From Loxodes magnus (Eukaryota; Ciliophora; Karyorelictea; Loxodida; Loxodidae), in contig CAMPDV010000360.1 of NCBI GenBank assembly GCA_946699065.1, forward strand, positions 1-64,000: a stretch of 64,000 nucleotides of DNA, written 5' to 3'. Every line of letters begins with the position of its first letter. Positions within the stretch are counted from its first letter, which is position 1. This document shows, in pieces, positions 51,701 through 63,921 of the stretch. Under the pieces are notes generated by a model, which had not been told where the DNA came from, made no database searches, and saw only the letters and a list, made by a program, of their open reading frames with translations. The translations under genes were made by a program, and so were the position numbers.

Positions 51701-52692
51701 TAGGAAAATAAAATTTAATCATTTAGCATTTATAATATTAAAGGATAGTTTTAGTTAAAATATGTTTTTAAATAAAAGAAATAAAGTAATTTAATTATAG
51801 TTAAATATTTTATGTAAGTATAATTTTCTTATTATTAGCAAATTAATAATAATGACTTATATTTAAATTTCTTTAAACTGACGATTATAAAATAAATAAT
51901 TTTACATAATTATACTAAGTTTAATTACATTTTGATATATAAATTAATAATTTATACTTAACTTTAAAATATAATAAAAGTTAGTTAAGATTATTATTAT
52001 AATTACTTATATTACTTAGAACTAAAAATCATACATTCATTAAATTTATAATTATTGATAATTCTTTATTAATTTAATTTTATACAGTTATCTCTAAAGA
52101 TACGTTTAACTATATTTATTTTATAATTTACTAAATTATTGTTTTAATTATTGTAGACATTAATTATCAAATGTGAACTTTTATATTTTTATATTTTTAT
52201 AATCTAGTAATCAAATGCTTATTGTTAACCAATTATTTAAAACTCATATCAAAATTATGAAAAGCATCCTCTTTATTAGTTTTAAATTGATACAAAGATA
52301 ATTAATTCTAGCATATAATTATTTAATTATTTTAGATTTTTGATATAGTATTTTTAATATTAATATCTTACTATTATAAAGGATTATTTTTAACTATATT
52401 TTGCTATAATTTAGAATTTATATTATTAAAGTAATAAAGCTAAGGTTCTCTTTAGTTTACTTAGAACTTAAATTCCTTTTAGATATTTCTTCCTTTATAT
52501 TATCTATGTTTTATTAATTATAGTTAAATAAAGAGTTATTTAAATGGCTTAATTAGCAATTTAATTAGTTTTTAGAACTTAAATTTTAATATTTATTTAT
52601 AAAAATAAATGGTATAAATTAAAGCTATTTAGTAATAATATTTCACTTTAATAAAAGAGTTATTGTACGAAACTGTTTATTTAAATTTTAAA
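48741..52692. other. AT-rich region with strand-composition switch
   Basis: No gene recognised in about 4 kb. Around 49640-49950 the plus strand has far more G than C. From about 50030 to 50340 it has C and almost no G. The two halves meet at an A/T-only core near 49970-50000 containing TTAATTAATTAA. A TA dinucleotide run lies at 51671-51685. Confidence 0.5.
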
Positions 52693-53244
52693 TCAAAAGA
52701 GTTTTTTGACATCTATAACTGCATGAATTGCTTCCTTCAATTATAGACATTAGTAAATGATTTTAATGCTTTTTAATTATAATCTTGATCTCATCAATTT
52801 TAAATTACTCTTGTTATAGTCTCTCTTTATATTTTCCTTTTTTGCTTTTTCCATTTCTAATAATTCTAATCTTCTTGATATAAGTTTCTTGTGAAATACT
52901 TTTATTTATTGATCTAAAAATCTCAAATAAGACTTTGGAAAGAAGTTTATAAGTCCTTAATCATATATTATAAAGCGGCTTAAGTCATAATTCTCAATCT
53001 TTTACGATAGTCAATCTCTTATATTAGAATAGTATATGCATCTAAAAATGTGCTTGAATGCAACATACTCTCCACACATACAGTAGGGATTATTAATAGG
53101 ATAATAACAAGCTTAAAGATCTTTTCGAAAACTATAAGATTGGGTTCTAAGCTTATATATACTGATAATTTCTTGTCTAAATTATTTGTTCAACTTAATG
53201 TAAGTGTTTACTGGAAATTTGACTAAGATTACTGAACTGTTCAG
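52693..53244 (-). mobile_element. Non-LTR retrotransposon, C-terminal end of ORF2 (-)
   Basis: One continuous minus-strand frame of 184 codons ends at TGA 52693-52695. It contains the knuckle YCMCGEYVAFKHIFRC (C-x-C-x7-H-x3-C) near 53085, preceded by ISIYKLRTQSYSFRKDL and followed by NIRDWLSQKIENYDLSRF, where the Trp is TGA. The spacing and the NYDL motif match the plus-strand fragment at 47496-47873, so both belong to one family. It is 5'-truncated at about 53250, close to and opposite in direction to the reverse transcriptase fragment at 53640. This frame is intact, so the insertion may be relatively young. Confidence 0.75.
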
Positions 53245-53639
53245 TATATATTTAGCTTTTTTCATTCTCTTAAAATTTTGATTAGCTGTATTATAAAAAT
53301 ATTATTGTATTTTGTCTCTTATATATTTAGTAAAAATTTTTTAATTGAAAGTTTAAAAAAATAAAGCAAAAAAGAAACTTTTACTTCTAAATGGAGATGC
53401 TAAAGAAATATTTTCACATACTAAGAATATTAAAAAGCCTAAAAAATAATTAAATGAACTTTAATTAAGAAATCAAAAATAAATCCATTGAATCATGGAA
53501 AAATTTATTTTTAACAAAAATTTTAATCTAACTAAATAATATAATTCTCAGTAATTAAAAAATAGATAAAATATAAGATAGTATTTAGGAAATTAAAGAT
53601 TATCAACTCTCATATTTATAAGGATTTTATCTTTTTACC

Positions 53640-54260
53640 ATACAAGAAATACAAGAAATTATAAAATAAATTACGAATGGAAAAGCAGCTGCTTCAGCTT
53701 GAATAAAAAGTGAATTTCTGAAATATGGTGGATAATATTTGATAATAATTCTTCACTCTTTTCTAAATAATATGTTAAGATTTAGAATAAATCCTTAGGA
53801 ATTAAATACATTGTCGGTAATTCCAATATTTAAAAAAGGAAATAAAGATGACTGGAAAAACTGAATACCTATTTCTCTTATTAATATTATTATAAAACTA
53901 TATGATAAAGCTTTAACGAGAAGATTATACAATCTGCTTTATTAGAGAAATTTGATTAGTTCTTCATAAATGGGATTTATGAAAAATAGATAAACAACTT
54001 AATAAATTTGAATAATATAATAAATAATTGATAACTATTGGAAAAGTGCTAAAAGTAAGACTAAATTGATAGCAACACTGATAGATGTTGAAAAAATGTT
54101 TGACTCAATAGAAAGAAGACTTTTATTAGATCAATTTAAGAGAGTTAAACTACCACTTGGACTAATAAAAGCCTTAGAGTTGTTTTACAAAAATCTAAAT
54201 TCTCCATTTAAAATAGACGGAGATAAGTTTGCAGAAAAGATTCTAAATATTTTTGACGAT
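53640..54260 (+). mobile_element. Non-LTR retrotransposon reverse transcriptase fragment (+)
   Basis: The frame shows the classical LINE series: ITNGKAAASAWIKSEFLKYG, SVIPIFKKGNKDDWKNW, IPISLINIIIKLYDKAL, SSSQMGFMKNRQTT, and the first catalytic box LIDVEKMFDSIERRLL with its Asp. Gln is encoded by TAA/TAG (including the invariant Gln of Q-x-GF) and Trp by TGA (53862-53864). The region between this box and the second catalytic box is missing; an IFDDILHLI near 54249 may be a remnant of the second box after an internal deletion. The fragment stops where unit C begins. Endonuclease and 5' parts are not recognisable left of 53640. Non-functional remnant. Confidence 0.85.
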
Positions 54261-54827
54261 ATATTGCATCTTATAACCTATTTATTTTATATTTCCTCAA
54301 ATTCTTGCTCATCTTCAATTAATCTCACATAAAATTAAGTTTTGTTTTATAAATCAATTTGCAGGAAAAAAATTATCTTTTTAAGCTATAATATCATCTT
54401 ATCACTGTTTATCTTATAAAAGAATTGTTTTAATAATTAAGTTTTTATCTTTAAATAATCTAGCAATTTTCAGTTGATATCATACTTTATGAATAAATAT
54501 AATTACAATCTTTAAAATATCAATCAAATAGATAAATGAACAATAATCAATGACTATTTAATTAGAAAATGAATATGAAAACATTTTAATTTAATTTCTT
54601 GATAAGATATTTTAAATTTAAATAATTGTTTAATCTTTTAAAAATTATATTTATTAAACCACTTTAAATGTTTTTATGTTTATGAATATTTAGTATCTTA
54701 ACTTAAAAAATACTATATTATATATTAAAGCAAACATTTATTAAATGAATGCTTAGATTATAAATTATAATTTAGTTGTCTAATAATTTAGAATAGAACA
54801 AAAAATAGCTCATTATTAAGGTTCTTT

Positions 54828-55433
54828 ATGAAATTGTGTACTATTACCATTATCGGCTTAGTAGAAACTTTGCTTTTTATTATGCTATATATGTTTCTTT
54901 TTATATTGTACGAAATATTTCCCATTTTTTATAGATATAATTATAATAGTTATTAACTTACACTTTGTATATTATTTTAATTATACAAAAGATTAAAGCT
55001 TTTAACCTTTTTTGATATAATCAAAACTATATTGATTTCTTAATTATTTACACTTTCATTTTGCTAATTCTTATTATTTAATATTAGAATATAATTTTAT
55101 TCTTATTTTAGATGGAATATAAGATAATTTACAAGAAAGTGAAGATTTTTATAATTTTCCATATATTCAAATTATTTATATAGTTTACTAGCAAATGCTT
55201 TTTATATGATAAATAATCAATCAATTTTTTAAAAAGCTTTCAACTTTAATAAAATAGCTTCATTAGAAATTCAAATTTTAAGATTAATAAATAAAATCAA
55301 TTTTCTACATGCACAGTAGATATGCTTAAGTTGCTTATAATCAGAAAGCTTATCTTTAAAGCTTTTCTTTTAATATTACAGAATGAGAAAAATTTTAAAG
55401 AGAAAAAATACTGAATATAGCAATTTTTCTTAA
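54828..55433 (+). CDS. Possible membrane protein, copy C
   Basis: This is the C-unit copy. The first 370 bases are almost identical to B although the 500 bases just upstream are strongly diverged. After LLANA the local frame differs from A and B for about ten codons (FYMINNQSIFQ) and then rejoins them. Either this local stretch or that of A/B is derived by compensating indels. No stop can be assigned with confidence. Confidence 0.33.
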
Positions 55434-56440
55434 AAAACTTGTTTTCCTCTTCTAAATTAACATCTTTTCGCAAACTAAAAACAGATAGTTAGTCGTAGTA
55501 AGCTCTTTTAAAAACTCTTTTACTAATCTTAAATTTTTAATATTTTTATAATTATTATAATAAAGCAGAATATTTTTAAACTTGATTAATAAATTTTTGT
55601 TTCTATATTTTATATAGTTAGGTTAGATACATTATTTAGATCCTTGTTTAATTCCTTTTTTTAGATTCTTTGTAAATTGGCATAAAATTTATTATTACAG
55701 ATGTATTTACCTCATTTTTTTTATTTGATTGATCATATTTTTATAAAGAGATTTTTTAGCTCTTTTTAGATTAGTTATTTTTAAAAATTTACAATATCTA
55801 TTAAAAAAATAGTTTTAAGCCCTCTTATAAAAAAAAATTTTTAACTAATTTATTTCTTCCTAAAATTGTAATTTATTTTTTTATATTTACTTCTTAAAAG
55901 TTATTTAAAAAACTTTTCAAATCTTTTAAAATTCTATCCCTTTAAGAAAAGGATTTATCCGTCCCGAAAATCTTTTGAAGCGAAAAAAGGATAATTTTTT
56001 CACGATTTCATGGTTATTTTATTATATCTCCTTTTTTCTTGAGATCCTTTTCATTTAAGTAAATTCTTATAATATTAAAAATTTTTAAAACAAATTTTTT
56101 CATTTACTAGAAAAGAATTTCAAAATTAAAAAATGTATTTTTTCCAAAGCATAAACAATAAATTTTTTTTATAATTTCAAACATAATTAACCTTATCAAA
56201 AATATACTTTTAAATAAAAAAGAAAAAAAGTTTTGATGAAATTTTTTCAAAAAATTCTCTTAAAAACAAAATTTTATTTTTTATTTTTACAAAAAACCAT
56301 TTCAACAAAAAAAATTTCCAAATTCTATTTTAATATAAAATTTTTTTAATTCCTATTTATTCTCAAAAATCTTTTATATTTGGAATTTTTTCTTGAAATT
56401 TTATTTCTATTTTAAAATTTTTTATACCGAAATAATTAAA

Positions 56441-56600
56441 TTTATTCCGTGCCGAAAATCTTTGGTAGTGTAAAACGCTGAGCAAAAAAACAAATTTTTT
56501 ATTTTCATGAAATTTAAACTCTAAAATTGAAAGATAATGATAAATAAAAAACTTAATATCAAAAAATTTTATAATCCAATCGGAAACGAAACATATTAAA
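56441..56600. repeat. Duplicated 160-bp segment, first copy
   Basis: It begins TTTATTCCGTGCCGAAAATC and ends GGAAACGAAACATATTAAA. It is repeated about 626 bases downstream at 57068-57227. Units A and B have one copy (about 16071-16228 and 36888-37043). Sequence to the right of this first copy is found only in C. Confidence 0.85.
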
Positions 56601-56950
56601 ATAAAAATTTATTATTGAACTTAAACACAAGAATAAACAAATTTAAATAAATTTATTAACATATAACTTAAAAAATTAAATTACCATCCCAAAATTCAAA
56701 ATTTTTTTAGTTTTAAGTCTATTTAAAAAAAAAACCTTTTTTACATATTAAAAAAATGTATCCCGTCCCAGAAATATTTATCCAAAAAAGTTTTCAAAAA
56801 AATTCTTTAAAAAAAATTTAAAGATTTATAAAATTAATTTCCAAATTTAATTTCAAAAACGATTTTAGATAATTATTTTCGAAATTATTTTAGAAACGCT
56901 TTTCTAAGAAATTTTAAAAACTTTTTTTAAAATTACTTTCAAAATTTTTA

Positions 56951-57070
56951 TTCCTATTTAGAATTTTTTATCCCAAAATAAAAAAATTTATTCCTATTTA
57001 GATTTTTTTATCCCGAAATCAAAAAATTTATTCCTATTTAGAATTTTTTATCCCAAAATAAAAAAATTTA
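56951..57070. repeat. 40-bp tandem repeat, three copies
   Basis: Three consecutive 40-base units start TTCCTATTTAGA and contain TTTTTATCCC. The first and third are identical and the second differs at a few positions. Units A and B carry one such unit in the equivalent place. Confidence 0.9.
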
Positions 57071-57227
57071 TTCCGTCCCAGATATCTTTGGTAGTGTAAA
57101 ACGCTGAGCAAAAAAACAAATTTTTTGTTTTCATGAAATTTAAACTCTAAAATCGAAAAAATAATGATAAATAAAAAACTTAATTTCAGAAAATTTTATA
57201 ATCCAATCGGAAACGAAACATATTAAA
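57068..57227. repeat. Duplicated 160-bp segment, second copy
   Basis: This copy is followed by the flank found in A and B (CTTAAATATTAAAATT), so it is the ancestral right end. It differs from the first copy by a few substitutions. Confidence 0.85.
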
Positions 57228-57763
57228 CTTAAATATTAAAATTTTATAATATCAATAAATAATAAATAATCAATCATAAAAAATAAATAATAAAAAAACA
57301 AAATTTAATTTAATTTAAAATAAATACTTAATTAAATTTTTTAAATTATAATCAAGATTATTTACTTACTTTAACCTTATAAATAATATTTTAACCACTT
57401 CACAAAAAAAATGAAAATTTATGCTCAACTTGAAATTTTTACTAAATCTAAAAATTAATCCATAAAATTTTATAGCATAAATTTAAACTTAAACTTATTT
57501 CATTCTTTCATTTAACAAAATTATATTTTAAATATTTTTAAACATTACCACTTTAAATCAACATACCTCACTAATTTCTTTAACCTATCACTCAAACTTT
57601 TTTTTAAACCAATAATATTTAACAATATAACAAATTTTTAATTAATAAATTAAAAAACTTCATATAACTAAAAACATTATTAACATTAAACATTCATTTA
57701 AATACATTACCAATATCTTATATCTTTAATCGAAAAATTAAATTAAGTCAAATAGCAAGTTAC

Positions 57764-58850
57764 TCAACTCGAAACTCTCCACTTTCTTATCGTCTTGTCA
57801 AGTCCTCCCGATACCAACCATCTATTATCAACACTCAATGCTATAGACCATATTGATCCTGTATGCCCTTATAAAGTCTATATACACTCACCCTTATCAA
57901 AGTTTCAAATCTTGATTGTTTTATCATCAGAACCAGAAAATATAACACTTGAATCAACACTTAACTGAATACTTGATACATAACTTGAGTGACCTTGAAG
58001 AGTACGAATACACTAACCAGAAGAGAAGTCCCATATCTTAATTGTCCTGTCAACAGAACCCGATATTATATACCTATTATCCTTAGACACTTTTATCGAT
58101 GAAACTTCGCTTGAATGCCCAGTAAGAGTTCGTACAAGCTGACCAGTCTAGAAATCCCAAATCTTTATTGTTGTATCCCAAGATCCTGATATAATATATC
58201 TAGAGTCATAGGAGATTATTACCGAGTTAACATATGAAGTATGACCCGACAAAGTTCTTTGGAGATCACCATTGAGGAAATTTCAGATCTTTATGGTTGC
58301 ATCGTAAGATCCCGATACAATATAGCTAGAGTCATAGGAGATTAATACCGATCTAACTGAGCCAATATGCCCCGTTAAAGTTCTTATGAGAGCACCAGTC
58401 TATAAGTTTCAGATCTTTATGGTTGCATCATTAGATCCTGATATAATATATTTAGAGTCATAGGATATTACTACCGAGTTAACTGAGGAAGTATGTCCTG
58501 CTATAGTTCTTATGAGAGCACCTGTCTGGAAATTCCAGATCTTTATCGATTTTTCAGGATATGCTGAACTTGATACAATTCAATTCAGGTCACTTGATAT
58601 GGCTACCGACTAAACACGTGAAGAGTGACCAGTGAGGACTTAGTCTAAAAAATATTAAAGAAATACCTTTACTTTGGTCATAACTGATCTTGTTTATTAA
58701 CTTTTAGTAGCATAAATTAGGCAGAATTTCATACTTAAAATGAAGTAGAGATATTTTCCCTAGGATGTGGCTTCTCGCTCTTAAGAGTTTTCTTAAAAAA
58801 ATAATTTTAGCAAATTGCTTTTCTTTTTTCTCCGTTTGTTTTCTCTCCAT
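57764..58850 (-). CDS. WD40-repeat protein, unit C (intact, one intron)
   Basis: It starts at ATG 58850, ends at TGA 57764-57766, and encodes 354 residues after the 22-nt intron is removed. The N-terminal charged region and seven blades are as in the other copies. The sixth blade closes with Trp as TGA (57905-57907). The first blade is VLTGHSSRVQSVAIS, with Gln as TAG. It resembles B more than A in several blades. All three paralogs retain exact frame and intron although they differ by many substitutions, indicating they are or were recently functional. Upstream sequence to about 59,570 is conserved with A and B and may hold the promoter, but I see no defined element. Confidence 0.92.
58645..58666 (-). 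other. 22-nt intron in WD40 gene, unit C
   Basis: Identical in position and ends to the introns in units A and B. Confidence 0.85.
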
Positions 58851-61800
58851 TTTAATTTTTATAACTTACTTCAATAAATATTTAATTAAAATAACTCAAT
58901 AAATTTTACTTACTTAATTTCAATATAATTAAACAATTAAATTATTTATTAAGCATACTTTTAAATATCTTCTAAAGCATTGGTTTTTCTATTTTTGTCT
59001 TAAAACAAGACAAGATAATAAACTAATAGTGTATAAACTTTTAAGATTTTAATTATTTTATATCCTTTTACTTTTAAATGAAAGGATAAGTTATTATATC
59101 AAAAGTTTATAATGAAGAATTTATATCCTTATTATAATAACTTTAATATGCATTTATTAATTATTACTTATTTGTGCTTAAAATAAAAGACTCTTAATAA
59201 GAATACCTTATTTCTTTATAGACTCTTTTAATTGGTAAATAAAATATTAGCATTTTTTAAGGCTATTGCTATTAATTATTACTTTTCACTTACATTTAAT
59301 TAAAAAAAAGGATTTCTTTAAGCTTTTTACTAATTAAAAAAAATTAAATAAAATAAGTTTCTTATTAATTAGTTTGAATAAATATTAAAAAACATAAAAT
59401 TATTTAAAACAAAACATTTTTAGAATTTATAAGATAAACTCTTTTAATTGTCCACTTTTTTACTACTATTTAATTAAAACTTTTTATTTATAAAGGTCTC
59501 TCTTATAATAATAAACTAATATAATTTATTTTAATGTTGATTTTAAGCAAAATATATAAATGTAATAAATATAAGTAGTAGAAAGTAAATATTTAAACTA
59601 ACTATAAATGGTGTATCACTAATTTTATCTTACAATTATTAAATAGTAATATTTAATTTTATTATTAAAATAAGCTTTAATATGTTTAATTATGTCTATT
59701 AAATACTTAAAATTTTATCCTTTTAGCTTTATTAGTTATTAATTAATTTCTCTTTAATTTAGATATTAGATTAGTTATAATAAATACATTTAGATAACTT
59801 TCTCTTTTATAGCAAAGTAATATTATATTTATTATTTATGTTATTTTTGTAATTATCATTTCTAATTAATAATACCTAAATTATTCTAGATTATTTAAAG
59901 ATAAAAACTTAATTCTATTATTATATACAAATCTATATTATATTGTTACCACTATTAATATTCTCTTTCTTAAAATTATTTGTTTGATATTAAGAAAATT
60001 ATAAGTTTTTTTAAGAAAGCATATTTTTAATATCTTCTATTATTATTTTCTGAATTAATAGAAAGATTAAACTTAACATAATATGTTTCTTTGTAGTATG
60101 AGATAATATAAGTATTAGATTAGCTAATATAAGTTATTTAAAACTAATCTAATAAATTATTATTTACTCTTAATACATTTATTAGTCTATTATTATTCTA
60201 TATCTTTCTGTTCCTAATCAACAATTCTGCATGTTTTGCTTTATAGCACATCCTCATTTATTAATCTTATTACAAAAGATTTAAACCTAAAAAGATGATA
60301 TAGATAGTTATAGAAATATTTGAAGCTGAGACATTAAAATAAGTTTGAATTTTAGATTATTTATAATTTTCCTAAATTTAAATTATATTTATATATTCCT
60401 TTTTATTAACTATCTTTTGTAATTAACTTTTGTTTGGAAAACTGACAAAAAGATACATTTTGTAAAATATTTAGTCTTAATTTATCTAAGTTTATTTTAG
60501 TGATTATAAGAATATATTAAATTTAAAGTATTATACTAGTTCTATAAAGCATTTAGGTAATTATATGTACTAAAATAAATAGTAAAGAGAAAACATTATT
60601 CTTTTATATAATTAAATAAAGAAAAGCTAATTTAAATCTTCAATAGAGTCAATTATTCATATATCTAAAATTCTCTATTTATCTTAAAATCAAGAGTTTA
60701 ATATATTATAGCCTCCTTTACTAACTTATTTAGTAATACTAATTCATAAAATCTTAAAAGAAAATTCCTTTTTACTTTAACTGTACTTGCAAATATTCTA
60801 AGTCCTTTAACTAGTTAAAGATAGGCTTAATTAGAGACTAATAAGAAATTTTCTTATCCTCTAGATAAAATATTTAATAAAGCTGTGGTTGCATTTCTTA
60901 TTAATGAAGAATAATATTTTAAATTAAAATAAGGAAAATTAATATTTTTCTATTTGTTTAATAAAAATTTAAAATAATTTATTATATAAAATCTATTAAT
61001 ATTTTATAAAAAACCAAAGTAAATGCAAAAACATCAGCTAAATATAATTTAAAAAATATTAAGAAAATTTATAATTCTAAATGATATTATAAATAAATAT
61101 TTTAAATATTTACTAATATTTAGATAAAACATATAATAAATTATGTAATCTCTATTTTAACCTTAGAAATGTAGTAAAATGTTTTTAAAAGTTAAATGAA
61201 AAATTATAAGGGGAACTTAAGAAATAAATATTTCTATAAAAAATGAATATAAAATTTACTAATTATTTAATTGATACTATCAACTTCATTATTATTTAAA
61301 ATTATTACTAAAAGAAAAAATAAAGTATAAATTAATTATCTTAAAAATTAAAAAAATTATAATTAAAAATTTTATATTTAACAATATTTGTGATAAAGAT
61401 AAATATTAAAGAATATTAAAATCTTACAAATCTAGCATCGATTGACTTTTAAATAAAGTAATTCAACATAAAAATAATTATTCTTAGAAATTTTCAATTT
61501 CAATTAAAAAAAATGTTAAAAATGTTAAAAAATTCTCTAACTCTCAGATTTTTATAATCAGCCTATTCAAAGATAGTTTATTTTTACTATTTTTCATAGA
61601 TTATGGATGTATATATGGTATAAGTATTAATTATTTTACTAATCTCAAATTTACTTCTGCTTAAGTGAAAACTTTTAATAAATAAGTAAAAATAATTTAA
61701 TTTTTTATTTTCTAAACTTAATATGAAATCCCACTAAATGTTTTTAAAAATAATATAATTTATATCAATATTAAGATTCTAACTTTAAATGTTAAGTAAA

Positions 61801-63921
61801 GTAGCAAAATAAATTATAATTTTGAATTAAAAACATATTTATTTTTAATTTTATTGATTCAAATATGCCTATAAATAAAAAAATATGAAATTAAAACCAT
61901 TTTTTATTAAAAGGAGAGTTAAAGATTGTCTAAGAACAATAAATAAATAAAATTAAATTAAAGTTTTTGATAAATTTGTATTAATAAAATATAAACTATA
62001 TAAATTTGAATATTATTCTTGCTTATTTAAAATTTAATATTATTTAAATATTTTAAATATTTCTGGTAATTAAATTTTATAAAAGCTTACTCATTTATAG
62101 TTATTAATTATTAGTGAAAATAATATTATTATAATACTATTTATAATTTATTTACGTATATTTATTATTTTTATATATTAAATTTCATAGAAAAATAATT
62201 AGTAATAATTAGTATTTAATAATTAATGCAATTCTACTAATTATAATTAAAATCCAAGTTTTCAAATTCTAGGTTTAACAGACTGGAAAATGCTATTTTT
62301 TTACTTAAAATAGGTACATAAGGAAATATTATTTATTTATAAAATAAATTATATCAATAGAGTATATATCCCTTCTTATTTTTAGTTTCAAATATCCCTT
62401 TCTATTAACATTTATTTTTTAAACATTTTCGACGAAATTAATTATAAAAATCTATTTTGTAATAAATTAAAAACTCTATCAAGTTGATAAGTAATATTTA
62501 TACTTTTATCGAAGAGAATTTCTTTCTAATTATATTATAGCAAGTGGTTATCATACTTTCAAATATATATAAAAATTAAAATATAAATGAGAATAGCATT
62601 TTAAAGCCTTTACATTATAAAAAGATGTATTTTATAGATAGTAAATTTAAGCAAAGAAATGATAAAGTAATAAAGAATATAATAAATAATTTTATATAAT
62701 GAATGGATTCTTTTTATCTATTATAAAAATATTTAATTTCTTATTATATATTAAAATAATATATTTTTATATTTATAAAATAGTTTTAATTAATTTCTCA
62801 TATAACTTTAGTTTAGCAAAATCTTTATAAATTAAAAAGAATTTAGATATCAAATTTAAAATATTTAATTTGTAAAATGATTAAAAATTTAATAAAACTA
62901 TAATATGATTTTAAGATATAATTAGAAATAAAAGAAAGTATAAAATTTATGTATCGTATTTAAAAAATATAATTAAACTTATTTAATATATTTAAATAAC
63001 TTAAAAAATAATTTTCTTTATTTTTAAACATTTTAAGCATAGTTTTAAATAATTTTAAGTTATATATAAATATTATTATTTTAATAAAAATTATAAATCA
63101 AATAGTTTAATTTATATAATTCTTTCACACCATATTTATAGCATTTTCATTTCTTATTATTTTTATTGTTTATGCATATTTATTTATAATTTTTATTATT
63201 AGATTCTAAATATTTTTAAAAGTGAAATTTTGTGTTTAGTTTTTAATTGTTTCAATACATTATTCTATGTTATAATTTTATTATTAAATTGTATTATTTA
63301 TAATATTTATCATATTCTTTTAGATTAAATATTATCTTATATTTGTTAAATTCTTGTCATAATAACTTATTAATATCGTAATTATATTACTTAAAATTTA
63401 AGCTCCAATTAATTTAATTCTATCGAATATCTTCCAATAAATTAAATTTCTTCAACAATAAATTAATCTATTTTTTCTATATTTTAAATTATGTTATTTC
63501 AAATTGTCATATTCTATTAAAAAATTATTCTGGTGTTTAATAAAGTTCGAAAAGTTATTTTTTGCTCATTTTTTTATTTCAAGAAAAATTTGACTAAAAT
63601 CTTAATTCACAGTATCAGGTCAAACTTTTTTCTCAACTAGAATCGAATGATTAAGTTTAAATGAAATTCATAGTTTATTTAATAGTATTATTTTAATTTT
63701 TCATTTGTATTATCGATATCCTTTTTTATATAAAAGCTTCTAACTTTTGGAGTAAAACAAATATCTTTGGAATTAATGAGGAGAAAACGCATACTTAAAA
63801 TTAAATCATTTGATACTATAAAGTTTTAGATAAAACAACAAATATTAGGTTTTGTAATTATTATTATATAAAATTGTTTCTCCATTATTAAGGAGTTTTA
63901 TCCTCTCAGAAGTGCAGCGCT
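58851..63921. other. AT-rich region right of WD40 gene C
   Basis: Matches 38643-43582 closely throughout, with small indels and one extra segment of about 132 bases at 62740-62871. No gene recognised. Confidence 0.5.
62726..62871. repeat. 132-bp extra segment bounded by 14-bp direct repeats
   Basis: AAAATATTTAATTT occurs at 62726-62739 and again at 62858-62871. Unit B has a single copy at the matching position (about 42523-42536) and lacks the 132 bases. This is either an insertion with a target duplication in C or a precise excision/deletion in B. Confidence 0.75.

Larger units (their letters stand above)
55434..57763. other. Intergenic region downstream of WD40 gene, unit C
   Basis: Counterpart of 15064-16811, enlarged by a local duplication (two copies of a 160-base segment) and by a 40-bp tandem repeat. 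AT-rich; no gene recognised. Confidence 0.5.
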
